This document shows, piece by piece, positions 11,602 to 22,550 of a stretch of 64,000 nt of DNA. A program made the translations under genes and the position numbers. The number at the start of each line of letters is the position of its first letter. Position 1 is the first letter of the stretch. The notes under the pieces were generated by a model. That model was given only the letters and a program-made list of their open reading frames with translations, did no database searches and was not told where the DNA came from. The DNA comes from Brienomyrus brachyistius (taxonomy: Eukaryota; Chordata; Actinopteri; Osteoglossiformes; Mormyridae): contig NC_064555.1 of the NCBI RefSeq assembly GCF_023856365.1, forward strand, positions 11,249,754 through 11,313,753, in the 5' to 3' direction.

Positions 11602-13770
11602 TGAAGTCTTCCATTGTACTTGTACTTGTGCAAATAACAGATAAAGCATTATTTCATTTAAAATTGCCAAAATTGTGCTGTCATGTGTGTGATTACATGT
11701 GCATGTATAGCCAGCAAATCCCTGCAGGATGTTTCCCAGTCATGTGTACTGTGCTGCCTGCGGCAGACCTCAGGTTCCCCATAACCTTGTCCTGGACAAA
11801 CAGCTGGAAGATGGATGAATTATGTCTAACGTGGAAGAAAGCCCTTCATTATGAAGCAAGCGTCAATGAGTAAATGCATGATTTAGAGAGTTTAATTAAC
11901 AAATGTAATCAATTCACTAACACAACTGCTTCAAAATATTCAGCATTTGGGGCAAAACATCAAGAATATCAATGATAAGTCACGAATCTGCTGGATGTTT
12001 CTGGAGTCCAGTGAAACGCTTTCAATATTTTGCATTCAAACAAATTAATAGACTCATCACCACATAAAGTTAAGCACATTTGTTGATTACTTGATAAATG
12101 GGTCAGCAACTTCAATTAAAAGAAATAGTTTGTGTTCTCTTCACTTCAATTAGAGAATTATGCTGACTCAGTGTTACAATTCACTTGGGTGTCTTTACAG
12201 ACAGGATGAAATACTTCTAATTTAGAAGAGTGCCATCTGTGTTTGGTTTGTGGGAAGCTGTTTTTAACACCCTAGTGTTCTCATTATAAAAGGGCCGTTG
12301 TTTTTATTTTCAAATATTCTGTAATTTCCTGATGCAGGGTGACACGGCATTCATTGCAAGTATGTTTAGCAAATGCAGAGAATAACCTAGCAAAACAAAA
12401 ACACAAAAGTTGCTTAAGGCAGAATCTACAGTGAGATGATGACAATAAGTAGGACCTACTGCATGCATTTTCATCCCATACCGGATCACAGGGCCTGGAG
12501 CCAATCCCAGTCATTAAAGGATGCACATATCCATTTACACTATGGGTAATTTAGAACCTCTAATTCACTTCACTATATGTCTTTAGATGGTGGAAGCTGC
12601 CCATCGTAGAGAAAACTGCACACACACACACACACTGACACCTTTCTATTCATATCTTCGTGGGGACTGTCCATTCATTTCTATGAGATAAAATCTAACC
12701 TTCATCATAAGTAAGCAAATGAAATACAAGACTTCTGAAAAATTTTGTTTTTTATTGCATTTAAAGATTTTTATAAAATTTCCTTCTGGGTATTCACAGA
12801 AATGTTCCCACATGGTGGGGAAGTCTGGTCCTCACAATGTAACAATCAAAAAAACACACAGACACAGGCATAGCTGGACTCAGGTTCTCATCCCTGAGGC
12901 GATTTGTTGTGTGGTGAGTGCAGCAACAGGCTGTAATCAGTGCATGCTGCTTACCTGAATATTAAATCTTCTGTTACCATAATCTCATCAGTGTTGACAA
13001 GAAAATCAGGGAGAAAGTCACTAAATTCACAGATAAAGCAGCATATGAGCTTGGAGGCCTGATAAAAGCAGCAAGCAGAAAAATGAAAGAGAGCAAAATG
13101 TTGTTACTGCCAGGGGTAATAAATGATTCAGTGGCAGACACCTGGAGCATCTGTTGCCCAGCCGTCTCTGTGAGTCTGGGGTTGGGATAATTTAGGATTT
13201 TGAGGCTATAATGAAATTTCTAGAAGACTGAGAAACACCATGTTGTGAAAGACAAGTAGATGAAGACAAGGCTTCTCCAAAATTTTGCCATTAGTTTGTA
13301 AACTTCACAGAATGACTAAAAGTCACATTCAACAGGGTCTCATTTTGATCTATGAGGATATAATGGCCAATGAACAAAATTTATAGTTGTCTAATGTATG
13401 GCAGGAGAACCTGTTAGAAACATTAACTTGGGACTGAGAATATATCATGTGCAGGCCCAGACTGACCATCGGGAGTACTGGGAGATCTCCTGGTGGCCTG
13501 GCCTGCCATCCATAGCAGGCCTTTTAATAATTACTGTAGATGGCGAAGCAAACCAGATATTTTTGTGCTAAATGCACATGCAGTATATTGCTAATGAACC
13601 AAATAGGTTTTAGATTTTGTTATTTTATTCACAAACATACACCTTCAGTTTTGAGAGCAATATCATCAACTGAGAAAATAAGAGTGGTGTTGGACATAGA
13701 GGAGTGAAACCTTATTTGAGTCATGCTTAAAAGAAATTACTTTCTTCGGCAGTGTAATTGAATTAAAATA
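11602..13770. other. Intergenic DNA, no gene seen
   Basis: It contains a short (CA)n run near 12619-12634. Two short fragments near 12640-12720 and 12800-12850 (cttcgtggggactgtcc; tctggtcctcacaatgt) resemble the fish repeat at 61725-62340. Nothing else is recognisable. Confidence 0.55.
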
Positions 13771-14461
13771 CAGTAGTACCTTGGTTTGTGAGCATAATTC
13801 GTTCCGGAAACATGCTCGTAATCCAAAGCATTCGTATATCAAAGCGAATTTAACCATAATAATGGAAACTCAGATGATTCGTTCCACAACCCAAAAATAT
13901 TCATATAAAAATGATTAATACAAAATATGAAGTAAAAATACATAAAACAAATTAACCTGCACTTTACCTTTGAAATGAATCGTGGATGGTGTGCGGGAGA
14001 TGAGAGAGGAGAAGAGGAGGGTTATTTTGTAGGATGACATTCACTATAACTAACGGAATCACTACTGTCTGTTGGTTCGATGGAATATTTTTCTTTTCGT
14101 GCGACTTTAACAAGGAACATATCCAATGACAGTTGCTTTTGCCTCCTTTTTCGATTTTGCGGGAATGTGGACATTGCATTGTCGCTCGCACTGCCACACC
14201 CTTATTCAGGTGGGCTTTTCTACAAAATTTTTAATATATGAGAGAGGCACGCCGACTGAGACCGAACATGGGAGATGATTACCCACAATCCCGCAGAGAG
14301 AGAGACAGAGAGAACCATCGGCTCAGTTGTAATCACGTAATGCTAGGTAGACAAAGCGTATATGTAATACTCATATTTCAAGACCTCACTCGTTTATAAA
14401 GTTAAAATTAATTAAAAAATTTTGCTCATCTTGCAAAACACTCGCAGACCAAGTTACTCGC

Positions 14462-14684
14462 TGTTATGCTCGACTCGTCCAATCCTCGTGTGTGCCACGC
14501 CCCCTGATTATCCATTTTTGAGTCCACGTCCTGCCTTGGTTTTTGTCCGTCATTGATGTTAGATGATGCTAGTCTATGGCCGATGTTTCCTGGTCCCCAT
14601 ACCTGCTATTAAATTCCCGTTTACCCCGACTTCGCCTGCTTCCCTGCCCATTCTTCTTACCCGCTTAACCAGCGAATCTTGACA
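14462..14684 (+). repeat. 5' LTR of LTR element 1
   Basis: It starts TGTTATGCTCGACTCGTCC and ends TTGACA. AATAAA is absent; a ttaaattcccg block near the 3' part is shared with the other LTR. An internal deletion of about 56 bp relative to the 3' LTR lies after CTGATTATCCA. Confidence 0.85.
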
Positions 14685-14712
14685 GAATGACCTACGAAAG
14701 AAAGCATCTTCT

Positions 14713-15603
14713 GTGACCGAGGAGGATTACCTCGTCGTATCTCGTCGATCAGGTGCTATTTTGGATTGCCCAGCCCGGCATCCGGGAAGATCCCCCAGCA
14801 TGGGATCTCGTAAGCCGGAGTTGGTATATCTCGAGGAGGACATTCGACAGCTGGCCGAGCTCAGGACGGAGCGGTGGGTAGCGCCGCACGTTGCAGAGAC
14901 TATCCTCCCGCCGTCCGCCCTGTCGGACATAACGCAGCCTCCAGCGACCACCGTGATCCGAAGGCGAAGGAGGAGAAAGCAGGCGATCGTCCTGGGGGCG
15001 TGCGCGCTCGTCCCCGCTTCCTTCCCTGCCGGTGAGCGGGAGGACTCCCCGGCCGAGCCTGATGTCACCACCGCTGCTAAGCTGCTCGCCTTGGCTGGGG
15101 CTTGGGCGCCTACGGGTCCTGGGACTCCAGGTCGTCGGTCGCCTGTGGGTTCCCCCGCTGCAGTTCCTCCGTTGCCTGCGGGTCCCCCTACTCCGGCGCG
15201 TTGGTGGACGTCGCCTGGGCCAGCTATGGCTTCGCTGGCACCTGCTGCAGTTCCCCCTCCCAACTTCCCTTCCCAGGTGTCCCCTCCAGCTCCCGCTTCA
15301 CCTTCCCTGGTGCCCCCTCCGAGTTCCTCCTCGTCCCCTCCTGCTCCGGCCTCCCGGTCGCCTGCGGCCCCTCTGGCTGCTTCCCGTCACCTGCTGCGGC
15401 TCCCTCTGACTCCCCTTTGTCCCCCATCCTTCGCTCCTTGGCCTCCTGTCTCTGCCCCTCCTTTGTTCCCTCCTCGTCCCTTTGTTCCTCCGATGTTCAC
15501 TCCCGGCCCTTTTGTTCCACCTGTTCCCTCCGTGTCTCCCTTCCTCATCTTTCTGTCTGCGTTCCCTGTCCTATGTCTGCTCCTGTCCTTGTCCCTGTTC
15601 TGA
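14713..15603 (+). CDS. Proline-rich open frame of LTR element 1 (hypothetical)
   Basis: This is an open frame of 296 codons whose first codon is GTG, so the true start is unknown. An ATG lies just after the LTR at 14687-14689 but runs out of frame within ten codons, suggesting an indel. Residues 1-100 have mixed composition with an RRRRRRK patch. Residues 120-270 are Pro/Ala/Ser-rich low complexity, and the C-terminus is hydrophobic (SPFLIFLSAFPVLCLLLSLS). The hydrophobic ending recurs in LTR element 2, which argues that the frame was once coding. No known domain was recognised. Confidence 0.45.
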   Translation: MTEEDYLVVSRRSGAILDCPARHPGRSPSMGSRKPELVYLEEDIRQLAELRTERWVAPHVAETILPPSALSDITQPPATTVIRRRRRRKQAIVLGACALVPASFPAGEREDSPAEPDVTTAAKLLALAGAWAPTGPGTPGRRSPVGSPAAVPPLPAGPPTPARWWTSPGPAMASLAPAAVPPPNFPSQVSPPAPASPSLVPPPSSSSSPPAPASRSPAAPLAASRHLLRLPLTPLCPPSFAPWPPVSAPPLFPPRPFVPPMFTPGPFVPPVPSVSPFLIFLSAFPVLCLLLSLSLF

Positions 15604-15734
15604 GTTTCAGTTTTGTTCCCAATGCCCTGTTAATGGTTCTGTTCTTGTTTTCCAGGTCCCGTATTCCTCGTCCCGTCCGTCGCCTCCCCTGAGGCGCACC
15701 CGGAGAGCGTGCCTTTGGGGGGGGGGGTTGGTTC

Positions 15735-16012
15735 TGTCATGCCCGGCTCGTCCGATCCTCGTGTGTGCCATGCCCCCTGATTATCCACGTGTGCTTCCCT
15801 GATCTTGCCCAGCTGTCTCCGAATATATTCACCCAGTCTTGCCTATTTGAGTCCACGTCCTGCCTTGGTTTTTGTCCGTCATTGATGTTAGGTGATGTTA
15901 GTCTTTGTCCGATGTTTCCTGGTCCCCATACCTGCTATTAAATTCCCGTTTACCCCAACTTCGCCTGCTTCCTGCCCGTTTGTCTTATCCACTTAACCTG
16001 TGAATCCTCACA
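15735..16012 (+). repeat. 3' LTR of LTR element 1
   Basis: It starts TGTCATGCCCGGCTCGTCC and ends CCTCACA. This is the fuller copy of the LTR pair and resembles the LTRs at 19960-20244, 22748-23035 and 46179-46457, which lie in the opposite orientation. Confidence 0.85.
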
Positions 16013-16036
16013 CTCGCAATCCAATATTTTACTGTA

Positions 16037-17640
16037 AATTTATATTAATATTAGCAATTGTTGCTGTCATTGCAGAATGCATACAAGAGAAACAATACCA
16101 TAACCTGTGTGTGTGTGGGGTGGACAAACATGCTTGCCTGGACACAGGGGGGCCTTGGATAAAAGAAGGTTGACATCCAATTCACTAATAGGCATGATTT
16201 TGCTAATTGAGTGTTAGTTTACTTTCTCTATTGCTTTCCATACAATTTTTGACATAAATTGATCTTAACTCTGTAAGATATGGGATCGTCCTATATTTAA
16301 AAATAAACTTTTTTCTCTCAAGAAAGACTTCCTTTTGATGTCAACAGAGAAGATTTTAATGGGACATGACATTGAAGGTAACACTGACAACCTGACAGAG
16401 AATAACAAATTATTGTGCTGACAACTAACCTTCTAACGTAGGACAAAATGTAATGGACAAGCTATGTAATGATTTTGAAATTATTTTTGAGGTGTAAAAT
16501 GAGTTAGTGTATGTGTGCACAATAAATTTGACATGTCTAGGCCTAGTTAGGTATGAGTCTGGTCTTGGGTGTGTCTGTTTCTACATTTCCCACAAACCAA
16601 GTCAATCTACATAGAACAGACGACAGTTGCTATCATATATGTGCACCCACCCAGTTCAATGCTACACCCCAGGCAGAGCAGTATGGTTGAAGAATAGGTT
16701 CAATAAAATGTGGCAGAGTAGCAGATGAGACAGACATCATTTGCCAAAGGCAATCCTTAATCATCTGTTCTTGATGTTTAGAAGTGGAATACGAAATGAG
16801 TCTGGAGACACATTTATTGTAATAAAAATGAAGCTGAATTTGTCTGGTTTGAGAAAATACATGAAAAATAATATCAATGGTTTGCTTGGATTAAGATGAG
16901 TTTTGTGTTGAAATAACTGTTTCACACTTCAGGATATAAGCATATGACAGCTGTGAGCAGTGAGCAGAAGCCACCTCTGAATTTGTTCACATATTTAAGG
17001 AACAGAAAACCCTCAATGATTTCCTAGCCTCATGCACCTCAGAAACAGTATTTTGTGGTCTTATTGAATGCATCTGTACTTTCACTGCCATCAGAACCCC
17101 ACCTACCACCATCCTGACCTGCCCCCATTACCTTTCACTGGAGTTCCCAGTGAGAATCAAGCCATCAAACCGGTGCCTTGCAGACAGAGGTGGGACAGGG
17201 ACAGGTGGTGATATGTGGTGCTATTTCATACACAAGGGGGAGTGAGGAAATGGAATACAGACTGGAAAGATGAGTGGGAATAATGTATTTTGTTGGCTGC
17301 AGTTTAGCTGTACAGTAGTTACTGTACTAAGTAAACTAAATAGAAACATTTTAGAAACGTTAAGATACAAGACCTGCCATTAAATGTGTTGTGCACTGAG
17401 TAGGAAGAAGAATATGAGAAAGCAGCGATGGCCACTGGCCACCCCCCCATGATGATAATGTCCATCAAAGCTGGATAAGTCCAGTTAATACTTAATTACA
17501 TAAAGTCAATTATGATCTTTAAACTTGATTAGGTATATACCATGTTCCAATGGATATTAAACATGGGATTTTCAGCTTACATACCTTTATTAAACCCCCT
17601 TATTAGCTGAACAACTTTGTCTGATTGTGAATCCATTCCG
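16037..17640. other. Intergenic DNA, no gene or repeat recognised
   Basis: Moderately A/T-rich, with short random open frames only. No splice-linked coding exons or terminal repeats seen. Confidence 0.55.
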
Positions 17641-17642
17641 AA

Positions 17643-17645
<3 letters not shown>

Positions 17646-17676
<31 letters not shown>

Positions 17677-17899
17677 CGATACTTTATTCATCCCCGTAGC
17701 AAAATTGTCTTTACGCCTCCCACAACTTGCTCTTTTTCATAGAGTAAGTTGTCTGCGAAGGGCTGCCACCTGTAGTGGCACCCAGGGAGCTGGGGGTTAA
17801 GGGCCTCGCTCAAGGATCTGCAGTCTGAGGCTGGGTTTGAACCTGCGACCTTCTGATTACAGGCACACAGGTTTAGCCCACAGAGCCACACGCTGCCCC
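17646..17899 (-). repeat. tRNA-derived SINE with (ATT)n tail
   Basis: Read on the minus strand, it starts GGGGCAGCGTGTGGCTCTGT with an A-box-like GTGGCTCTGTGGGC. The B box GGTTCAAACCC follows in GTCGCAGGTTCAAACCC, then a central part with GAGGCCCTTAACCCCCAGC. It ends in a ...AATAAAGTATCGATT(ATT)n tail. The central part resembles V-SINE-type fish SINEs from memory. A second copy is at 47298-47558. Confidence 0.82.
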
Positions 17900-18147
17900 A
17901 AAAATATGTCTTCTACACTAATAAAGAGATGAAATAAATGCTCCAAATAGTCATGTATAGAGAATGAGCTGGCCTTATGGAAATGGTGACTGCTTTCTCT
18001 GACAGCCGGCATCTCTCTGGCATGATGACTGGCATGTTCCCAGTACATGAGAGTAACTCGAATCAATGTCACTGGCACATGCTGATTCAGCAAAAACTCA
18101 CAAGTTGTCTGCACTAAATTTAGTTAGCTGACACAGTAAAAAATCAA

Positions 18148-18700
18148 GCATAATAAGGTCAGGATGTGGCCCTGTAGAGTGGTGTACACTATTCAATATT
18201 TGGAATATAATAAGATCTAAATGAGGCCCCATAAAATGAACCACACCACTCACTGCATAACAAGGTCAGAATAGCCCTGTAGAGTGGTATACACTATTCA
18301 CAGCATAACAAGGTCAGAATGAGGCCCTGTAGAATGACCCACACCAATCACAGCATACCAAGGTCAGAATGAGGCATGGTGGAGTGGTATACACTATTTA
18401 CAGCATAACAAGGTCAGAATAGCCCTGTAGAGTGGTATACACTATTTACAGCATAACAAGGTCAGAATGAGGCCCTGTAGAATGACCCACACCAATCACA
18501 GCATACCAAGGTCAGAATGAGGCATGGTGGAGTGGTATGCACTATTCACAGCATAACAAGGTCAGAATGAGGCCCTGTAGAATGACCCACACCAATCACA
18601 GCATACCAAGGTCAGAATGAGGCATGGTGCGGTGGTATACACTATTCACAGCATAACAAGGTCAGAATGAGGCCCTGTAGAATGACCCACACCATTTGGA
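18148..18700. repeat. 50-bp satellite-like tandem array, about 11 units
   Basis: Units begin GCATAACAAGGTCAGAAT and recur every 48-50 bp. At least three subtypes alternate, distinguished by GCCCTGTAGAGTGG, GGCCCTGTAGAATGAC and GGCATGGTGGAGTGG, which gives a 100-150 bp higher-order period. The first units are diverged and the last breaks off at ACCATTTGGA. Confidence 0.88.
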
Positions 18701-19850
18701 ATAATACTTTTTTTACAATGTAAAGCAACTAGGGTAGAACATAATTTTGGTCAAGGTATAGTCTTAATTTCATTACTCGTGGTCTGAAATGCACCAAAAA
18801 ATCAATACTTGGATAGTAGACTAATGCATGTTTACACAGCTTGTACTAGTTAATTACATTAATCTCATTTCACTGACAACGTACTGTACACTTCAACAAG
18901 TAGTAATATATGCCTTGACTGATCTTTTGCGTCTGAATGGCTTTTATAAAACCCCAACATGTGTCTGCATTACATATGATGTTACTGACATCTCTGATTC
19001 GGCGTGACATGGACAAGACCTCTGGTGACTTAAAAATATGTGACTCTTTAATGTGAAGGGATTCAGCATATGATACCACATTTTCCTTCTTCTTACTCTT
19101 CCTGTAACTCAATAATCCACTCTCAGCTAATGACACATTATATTGAGTACAAACATCCATGTGATGTTGGGATTAAAATTATGTGTTTAGGGATTTTATT
19201 CAGAGCTTAACTTTAACAGCAGGGAACACGACCAAATGCACTTCAAAAAATTGTTCTTCCAAAGAAGCAAAGGGAGTTGATTTTACACCTTTCACACATC
19301 TAAAATGACAGGAATGGGCAATTAATCGTTTTCAGTGATTTAACAAGTCAATCTGTGTACTGCACCTAAATGGAGCATCAGGAGGAGAGATTAAAGGTGC
19401 ATTTCATGAACATGCACACCCCACCCCGCAATACAGAAACATGGAAGCCCAAAGTAGTCAGTGTGAGGCTACTCACAGAGCCATCCCATCATGTTGACAT
19501 TCATCAATGTCCTTTGTTTTCCTAGTAATATTTTAATTCTGGATTAAATTTTCATAGTCTTGGTTCAGTGTTACAATACCTATATGCCATACCTTTCGAC
19601 TACATGCCTATCCTGTCTATTTTTTAAGGGAATGAAGCTACTGTAATGTTTTCAGCCTTACAATCGCCCTTATGCACACTGGCACATTAATGTGAGAAAA
19701 TCAGAAGGCTTACAACAATAATAAAAAAAAAGATCGTGATAATCTGTCCAAGAACCAAAGTATTCCGATTCATTTCAATGAAAATGTCTAAGATCCCTCA
19801 TCCGTCCCCAGAGTATTCAAATGGGGAACACCAAATGGAAACACCCGTGG
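18701..19850. other. Intergenic DNA, nothing recognised
   Basis: A minus-strand open frame of 96 codons at 19160-18870 has no recognisable motif and is probably chance. No repeats were identified by eye. Confidence 0.5.
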
Positions 19851-19959
19851 CCTGTACTACGAAGCGGGGTTACTGGCTTATCGGGGTAACTTGTCGGATG
19901 TAAGGTAGTCTGGGCAAAATGTTAGTGAACAAATATGAAGTCCATTTAAACTGTGGTAC

Positions 19960-20244
19960 TGTCACGATCATAGCGGGCAGCAGTGCGATCGTGCGGGTAG
20001 GCGGGTCAGGAACAGGCAAGGCAAGCAGAAATCGGGGCAAACGACGGGTTTGAGGGCTAGGGAGCAGGAGACACTTAACCACACCATAACCACAATGACG
20101 GACCAGGGGAACAGGTAAGACCAGGACTTAAATAGGACGGGACTAATCAAAGTAAGTGGACACAGATGGAGACGATCAGGGAAGTACACGTGGGTAATCA
20201 GGGGGGTGTGGCACACACGAGGAGCGGACAAGCCGGGCATCACA
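19960..20244 (-). repeat. 3' LTR of LTR element 2
   Basis: On the plus strand it runs from TGTCACGATCATAGCGGGC to GGGCATCACA. It differs from the other LTR by a few substitutions and a small deletion near ggtttgagggc. Confidence 0.87.
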
Positions 20245-20341
20245 GAACCCCCCCCTAAAGGCACGCTTCACCGGGCGCGCCTAGGAAGGGGCGATGGATG
20301 GGACGAGAGAAAACTGGACCTGGAAAAGAGGAACAGAATAA

Positions 20342-21196
20342 TTAACGCAGGACAGGAAACAAGACCGAGGTACAAAACAGAGCTAGAGACAGGACGTAGG
20401 ACAAGATCTGACAGAGGACAGGAAAGGCGGAAAGACAGATCAGGAAGGGAGAAAGAGCAGGGACATGCGGGACACAAGGAACAGGAGTGCCAGAAGGACA
20501 CATCGGGGAACAAGGAGCATGAAAGGGCAGAACAGAGGGGCGAAGAGCAAAAGAAGGCGGGACAAAGACAGGAGGAGGAGGAGGAGAGGAGAACGCCGGG
20601 ACAAAGGCAGGAGCGTAGGGTGATAAGGAGGGGGAATAAAGGTTAGTCCGAGGGAGCCCCTGCGGGCGACGGAAGGCAGCTGGAGGGGCCACAGGCGGCT
20701 GGGAGGCCGGAGCCAGAGGGGACCTCGGAGCGGCCGAGGAGGCAGGGCGAGGGACTGACTCCGGGGACAAGGAGGGAGCCGAAGGGAAAACCAGGACAGG
20801 GGACGAGGGAGTACTAAGGGAACCAGGCGAGGGCAAGGAGAGGGGGGGAGCCGCAGCAGGCAGCGACGTCCTCCGCCGCGCTAGAGTGGGGGGAACCGCA
20901 GGCGACTGAGGAGTCGGGACTGGGAGACCCGCAGGCGATCGTCGCGGAGCCAGCAAGGCAGGCGGACGAGGTAGAGGAGGGGGACCCTCAGGCGATTGCC
21001 GACCCGGAGAACCAGGACCTGGAGGCGCTGACCGAGCCGAGGGAGGACGAGCCAGGGGGCAGGGTGGGAGGGACCCCAGTCCGTCATCTGTGTCCCCTCC
21101 CTTTACGGGACACAGACACAAATTACCCCTGATCGGGGTCAAGTTCGCTGGGGTGATGGTGCGGGAGATCTCAGGCGAGTCACCAAGGGGTCCCAC
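20342..21196 (-). CDS. Proline-rich second frame of LTR element 2 (hypothetical)
   Basis: This is an open frame of 284 codons on the minus strand. It is almost entirely Pro/Ser/Ala-rich low complexity and ends in a hydrophobic tail (LSPFLICLSAFPVLC) shared with LTR element 1. It overlaps the upstream frame (22134-21139) by 58 nt in another reading frame, so expression by frameshift, if any, is speculative. No catalytic motif was seen. Long GC-rich open frames can be chance, but the shared tail supports a real coding past. Confidence 0.45.
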   Translation of the reverse strand: MGPLGDSPEISRTITPANLTPIRGNLCLCPVKGGDTDDGLGSLPPCPLARPPSARSAPPGPGSPGRQSPEGPPPLPRPPALLAPRRSPAGLPVPTPQSPAVPPTLARRRTSLPAAAPPLSLPSPGSLSTPSSPVLVFPSAPSLSPESVPRPASSAAPRSPLAPASQPPVAPPAAFRRPQGLPRTNLYSPSLSPYAPAFVPAFSSPPPPPVFVPPSFALRPSVLPFHAPCSPMCPSGTPVPCVPHVPALSPFLICLSAFPVLCQILSYVLSLALFCTSVLFPVLR

Positions 21197-22134
21197 TCTA
21201 GTTCCCCCATCTCTGAAGAGGAAGGAGTTATGATGGGGTCCCTAGGGATCTCCCTGGGGACAAGGACAGACAGGGCTGACACAGGACCAGGAGTCTCTAA
21301 AAGCGTCTCGGGAGTGGGCGTGGGAACTGCAGGTAGCGAGAGTGCCTCAAGTGTGGGCGCTGGAACTGCAGACGGGAGGAGCGCCTCGGGCGTGGGCGCT
21401 GGAGCTGCAGACAGAAGGAGCGCCTTCGGCGTGGGCGCTGGTGCTGCAGGCAGGAGGAGCGCCTGGTCGGGAGCCGGGTCCTCAGGCAGGGGAAGCGCCT
21501 GCTCGGGAGCTGCAGGCGGAGGCGGCTGCGCGGGTGCTGGAGCCGTAAGCAGAGGCTGCACCGGCGCTTGAGCCGAGAACACTGGTGGCTGGACTGGTGC
21601 CGGAGCTGCAGGCAGAGGCGGCTGCACGAGCGCTGGAGTCGCGTGCAGTGTCGGCTGCACGTGCATGGAGACCGCAGGTACTGGCGGCGGCACGTGCTCG
21701 AAAGCCGCAGGCAGAGGAAGCTGCGCAGACTTGGCGGACAGCGAAGATGGCTGCTCCGGCTGCGCAGGTTGCAGAGGCGGTAGCTGCGCTGATAGCGCAG
21801 GCGGCAGTGATGGCGACTGCTCGGGAGCGGGGTCTGCCGGTGGAGGCGGTAGCTCTGGCGTGGGGTCCACCGGTAGAGGCGGTAGCTCCGGTGCAGGGTC
21901 CGAAGCCCTCCGGAGCTGGAGTAGCTTCTGCAGGTCCATGGCGAGGCTTTCGAAGGCCGCTCGACCAGACGAGGGAGCGAAGATCGCGAAGCCTCTCTTT
22001 AGCCGTGCAACCAGCTGCTCGGCTTCAGGTCCTTCTGGCGTCGCTGGTTCGTCCATCACCCTCACAAATAGCCCTTGGAGGGTGAAGAACTGGTTTGCCA
22101 AAGTGGCTATTTCCTTTGGCAGAGGCGATGCCAT
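21139..22134 (-). CDS. Gag-like frame of LTR element 2 (hypothetical)
   Basis: This is an open frame of 331 codons on the minus strand. The first about 75 residues look globular and helical (PLPKEIATLANQFFTLQGLF; EAEQLVARLKRGFAIFA; LAMDLQKLLQLRR). The rest is a Pro/Ala-rich repeat field with units such as PAPTPEALL at 9-14 residue spacing. The start ATG is 22134-22132. The 5' part is duplicated just upstream (22405-22139). A Gag role is inferred only from position in an LTR element; no zinc knuckle or other Gag motif was recognised. Confidence 0.5.
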   Translation of the reverse strand: MASPLPKEIATLANQFFTLQGLFVRVMDEPATPEGPEAEQLVARLKRGFAIFAPSSGRAAFESLAMDLQKLLQLRRASDPAPELPPLPVDPTPELPPPPADPAPEQSPSLPPALSAQLPPLQPAQPEQPSSLSAKSAQLPLPAAFEHVPPPVPAVSMHVQPTLHATPALVQPPLPAAPAPVQPPVFSAQAPVQPLLTAPAPAQPPPPAAPEQALPLPEDPAPDQALLLPAAPAPTPKALLLSAAPAPTPEALLPSAVPAPTLEALSLPAVPTPTPETLLETPGPVSALSVLVPREIPRDPIITPSSSEMGELEWDPLVTRLRSPAPSPQRT

Positions 22135-22330
22135 GGCCTCAGGGGTGACCAGACGAGGGAGCGAAGATCGCGAAGCCTCTCTTTAACCGTGCAACCAGCT
22201 GCTCGGCTTCAGGTCCTTCTGGCGTCGCTGGTTCGTCCATCACCCTCACAAATAGCCCTTGGAGGGTGAAGAACTGGTTTGCCAAAGTGGCTATTTCCTT
22301 TGGCAGAGGCGATGCCATGGCCTCAAGGGT
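21963..22330 (-). repeat. 184-bp tandem duplication inside LTR element 2
   Basis: The segment 21963-22146 recurs at 22147-22330 with very few differences (for example tttagccg/tttaaccg, cctcaggggt/cctcaagggt). It contains the start codon region of the gag-like frame, so the first about 60 codons are present twice, the upstream copy ending in a stop. Confidence 0.9.
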
Positions 22331-22550
22331 GACTGCCGCTGGTGGCGGGACAGGCAAGTCCCGTGAGAGGGAGACGGGCGTGGTCCTCTTCGGGACTCGG
22401 GGCATTCGTGGGATCGGGTCCCTTACCGCCCTGATACCTCCCCAATTACTCAGTCTCTCTGGCCGGTAATCGCACCGGTCAAGGGGCGGTAGCTGCTCTG
22501 GAGAGATTGGCTCCTGGCCTGGGAACGCAAAGGGTTCCTCTTCCTCATCC

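Larger units (their letters stand above)
14462..16012 (+). mobile_element. Non-autonomous gypsy-like LTR element 1, complete with 5-bp target duplication
   Basis: Two direct repeats, 14462-14684 (223 bp) and 15735-16012 (278 bp), both begin TGT and end ACA. The left one lacks about 56 bp present in the right. The flanking 5 bp CTCGC are identical at 14457-14461 and 16013-16017. The leader after the left LTR begins GAATGACC, and a G-run (15717-15727) just before the right LTR can serve as polypurine tract. Only about 1.05 kb separates the LTRs. It holds a proline-rich frame and no reverse transcriptase, protease or integrase motif. Confidence 0.88.
13771..16034. mobile_element. pogo/Tigger-like MITE (about 0.7 kb) split by an LTR element
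   Basis: The left end CAGTAGTACCTTGGTTTG follows TA (13769-13770). The right end, ...CCAATATTTTACTG, precedes TA (16035-16036), and its reverse complement starts CAGTAAAATATTGGATTG. The TA target duplication and CAGTA ends fit pogo/Tigger elements. The element is interrupted at 14461 by LTR element 1; removing that insertion and its 5-bp duplication leaves about 700 bp. No transposase frame survives. Confidence 0.75.

Noticed and set aside
14727..15263. 178-codon minus-strand frame
   Set aside because: Opposite-strand shadow of the GC-rich LTR element 1 interior.
17830..17899. tRNA gene on the minus strand
   Set aside because: A and B boxes are present but lie in a SINE head with SINE body and (ATT)n tail; no cloverleaf acceptor stem was evident.
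21585..22186. Plus-strand Ala/Gly/Arg-rich frames across LTR element 2
   Set aside because: Shadows of the proline-rich minus-strand frames in GC-rich DNA.
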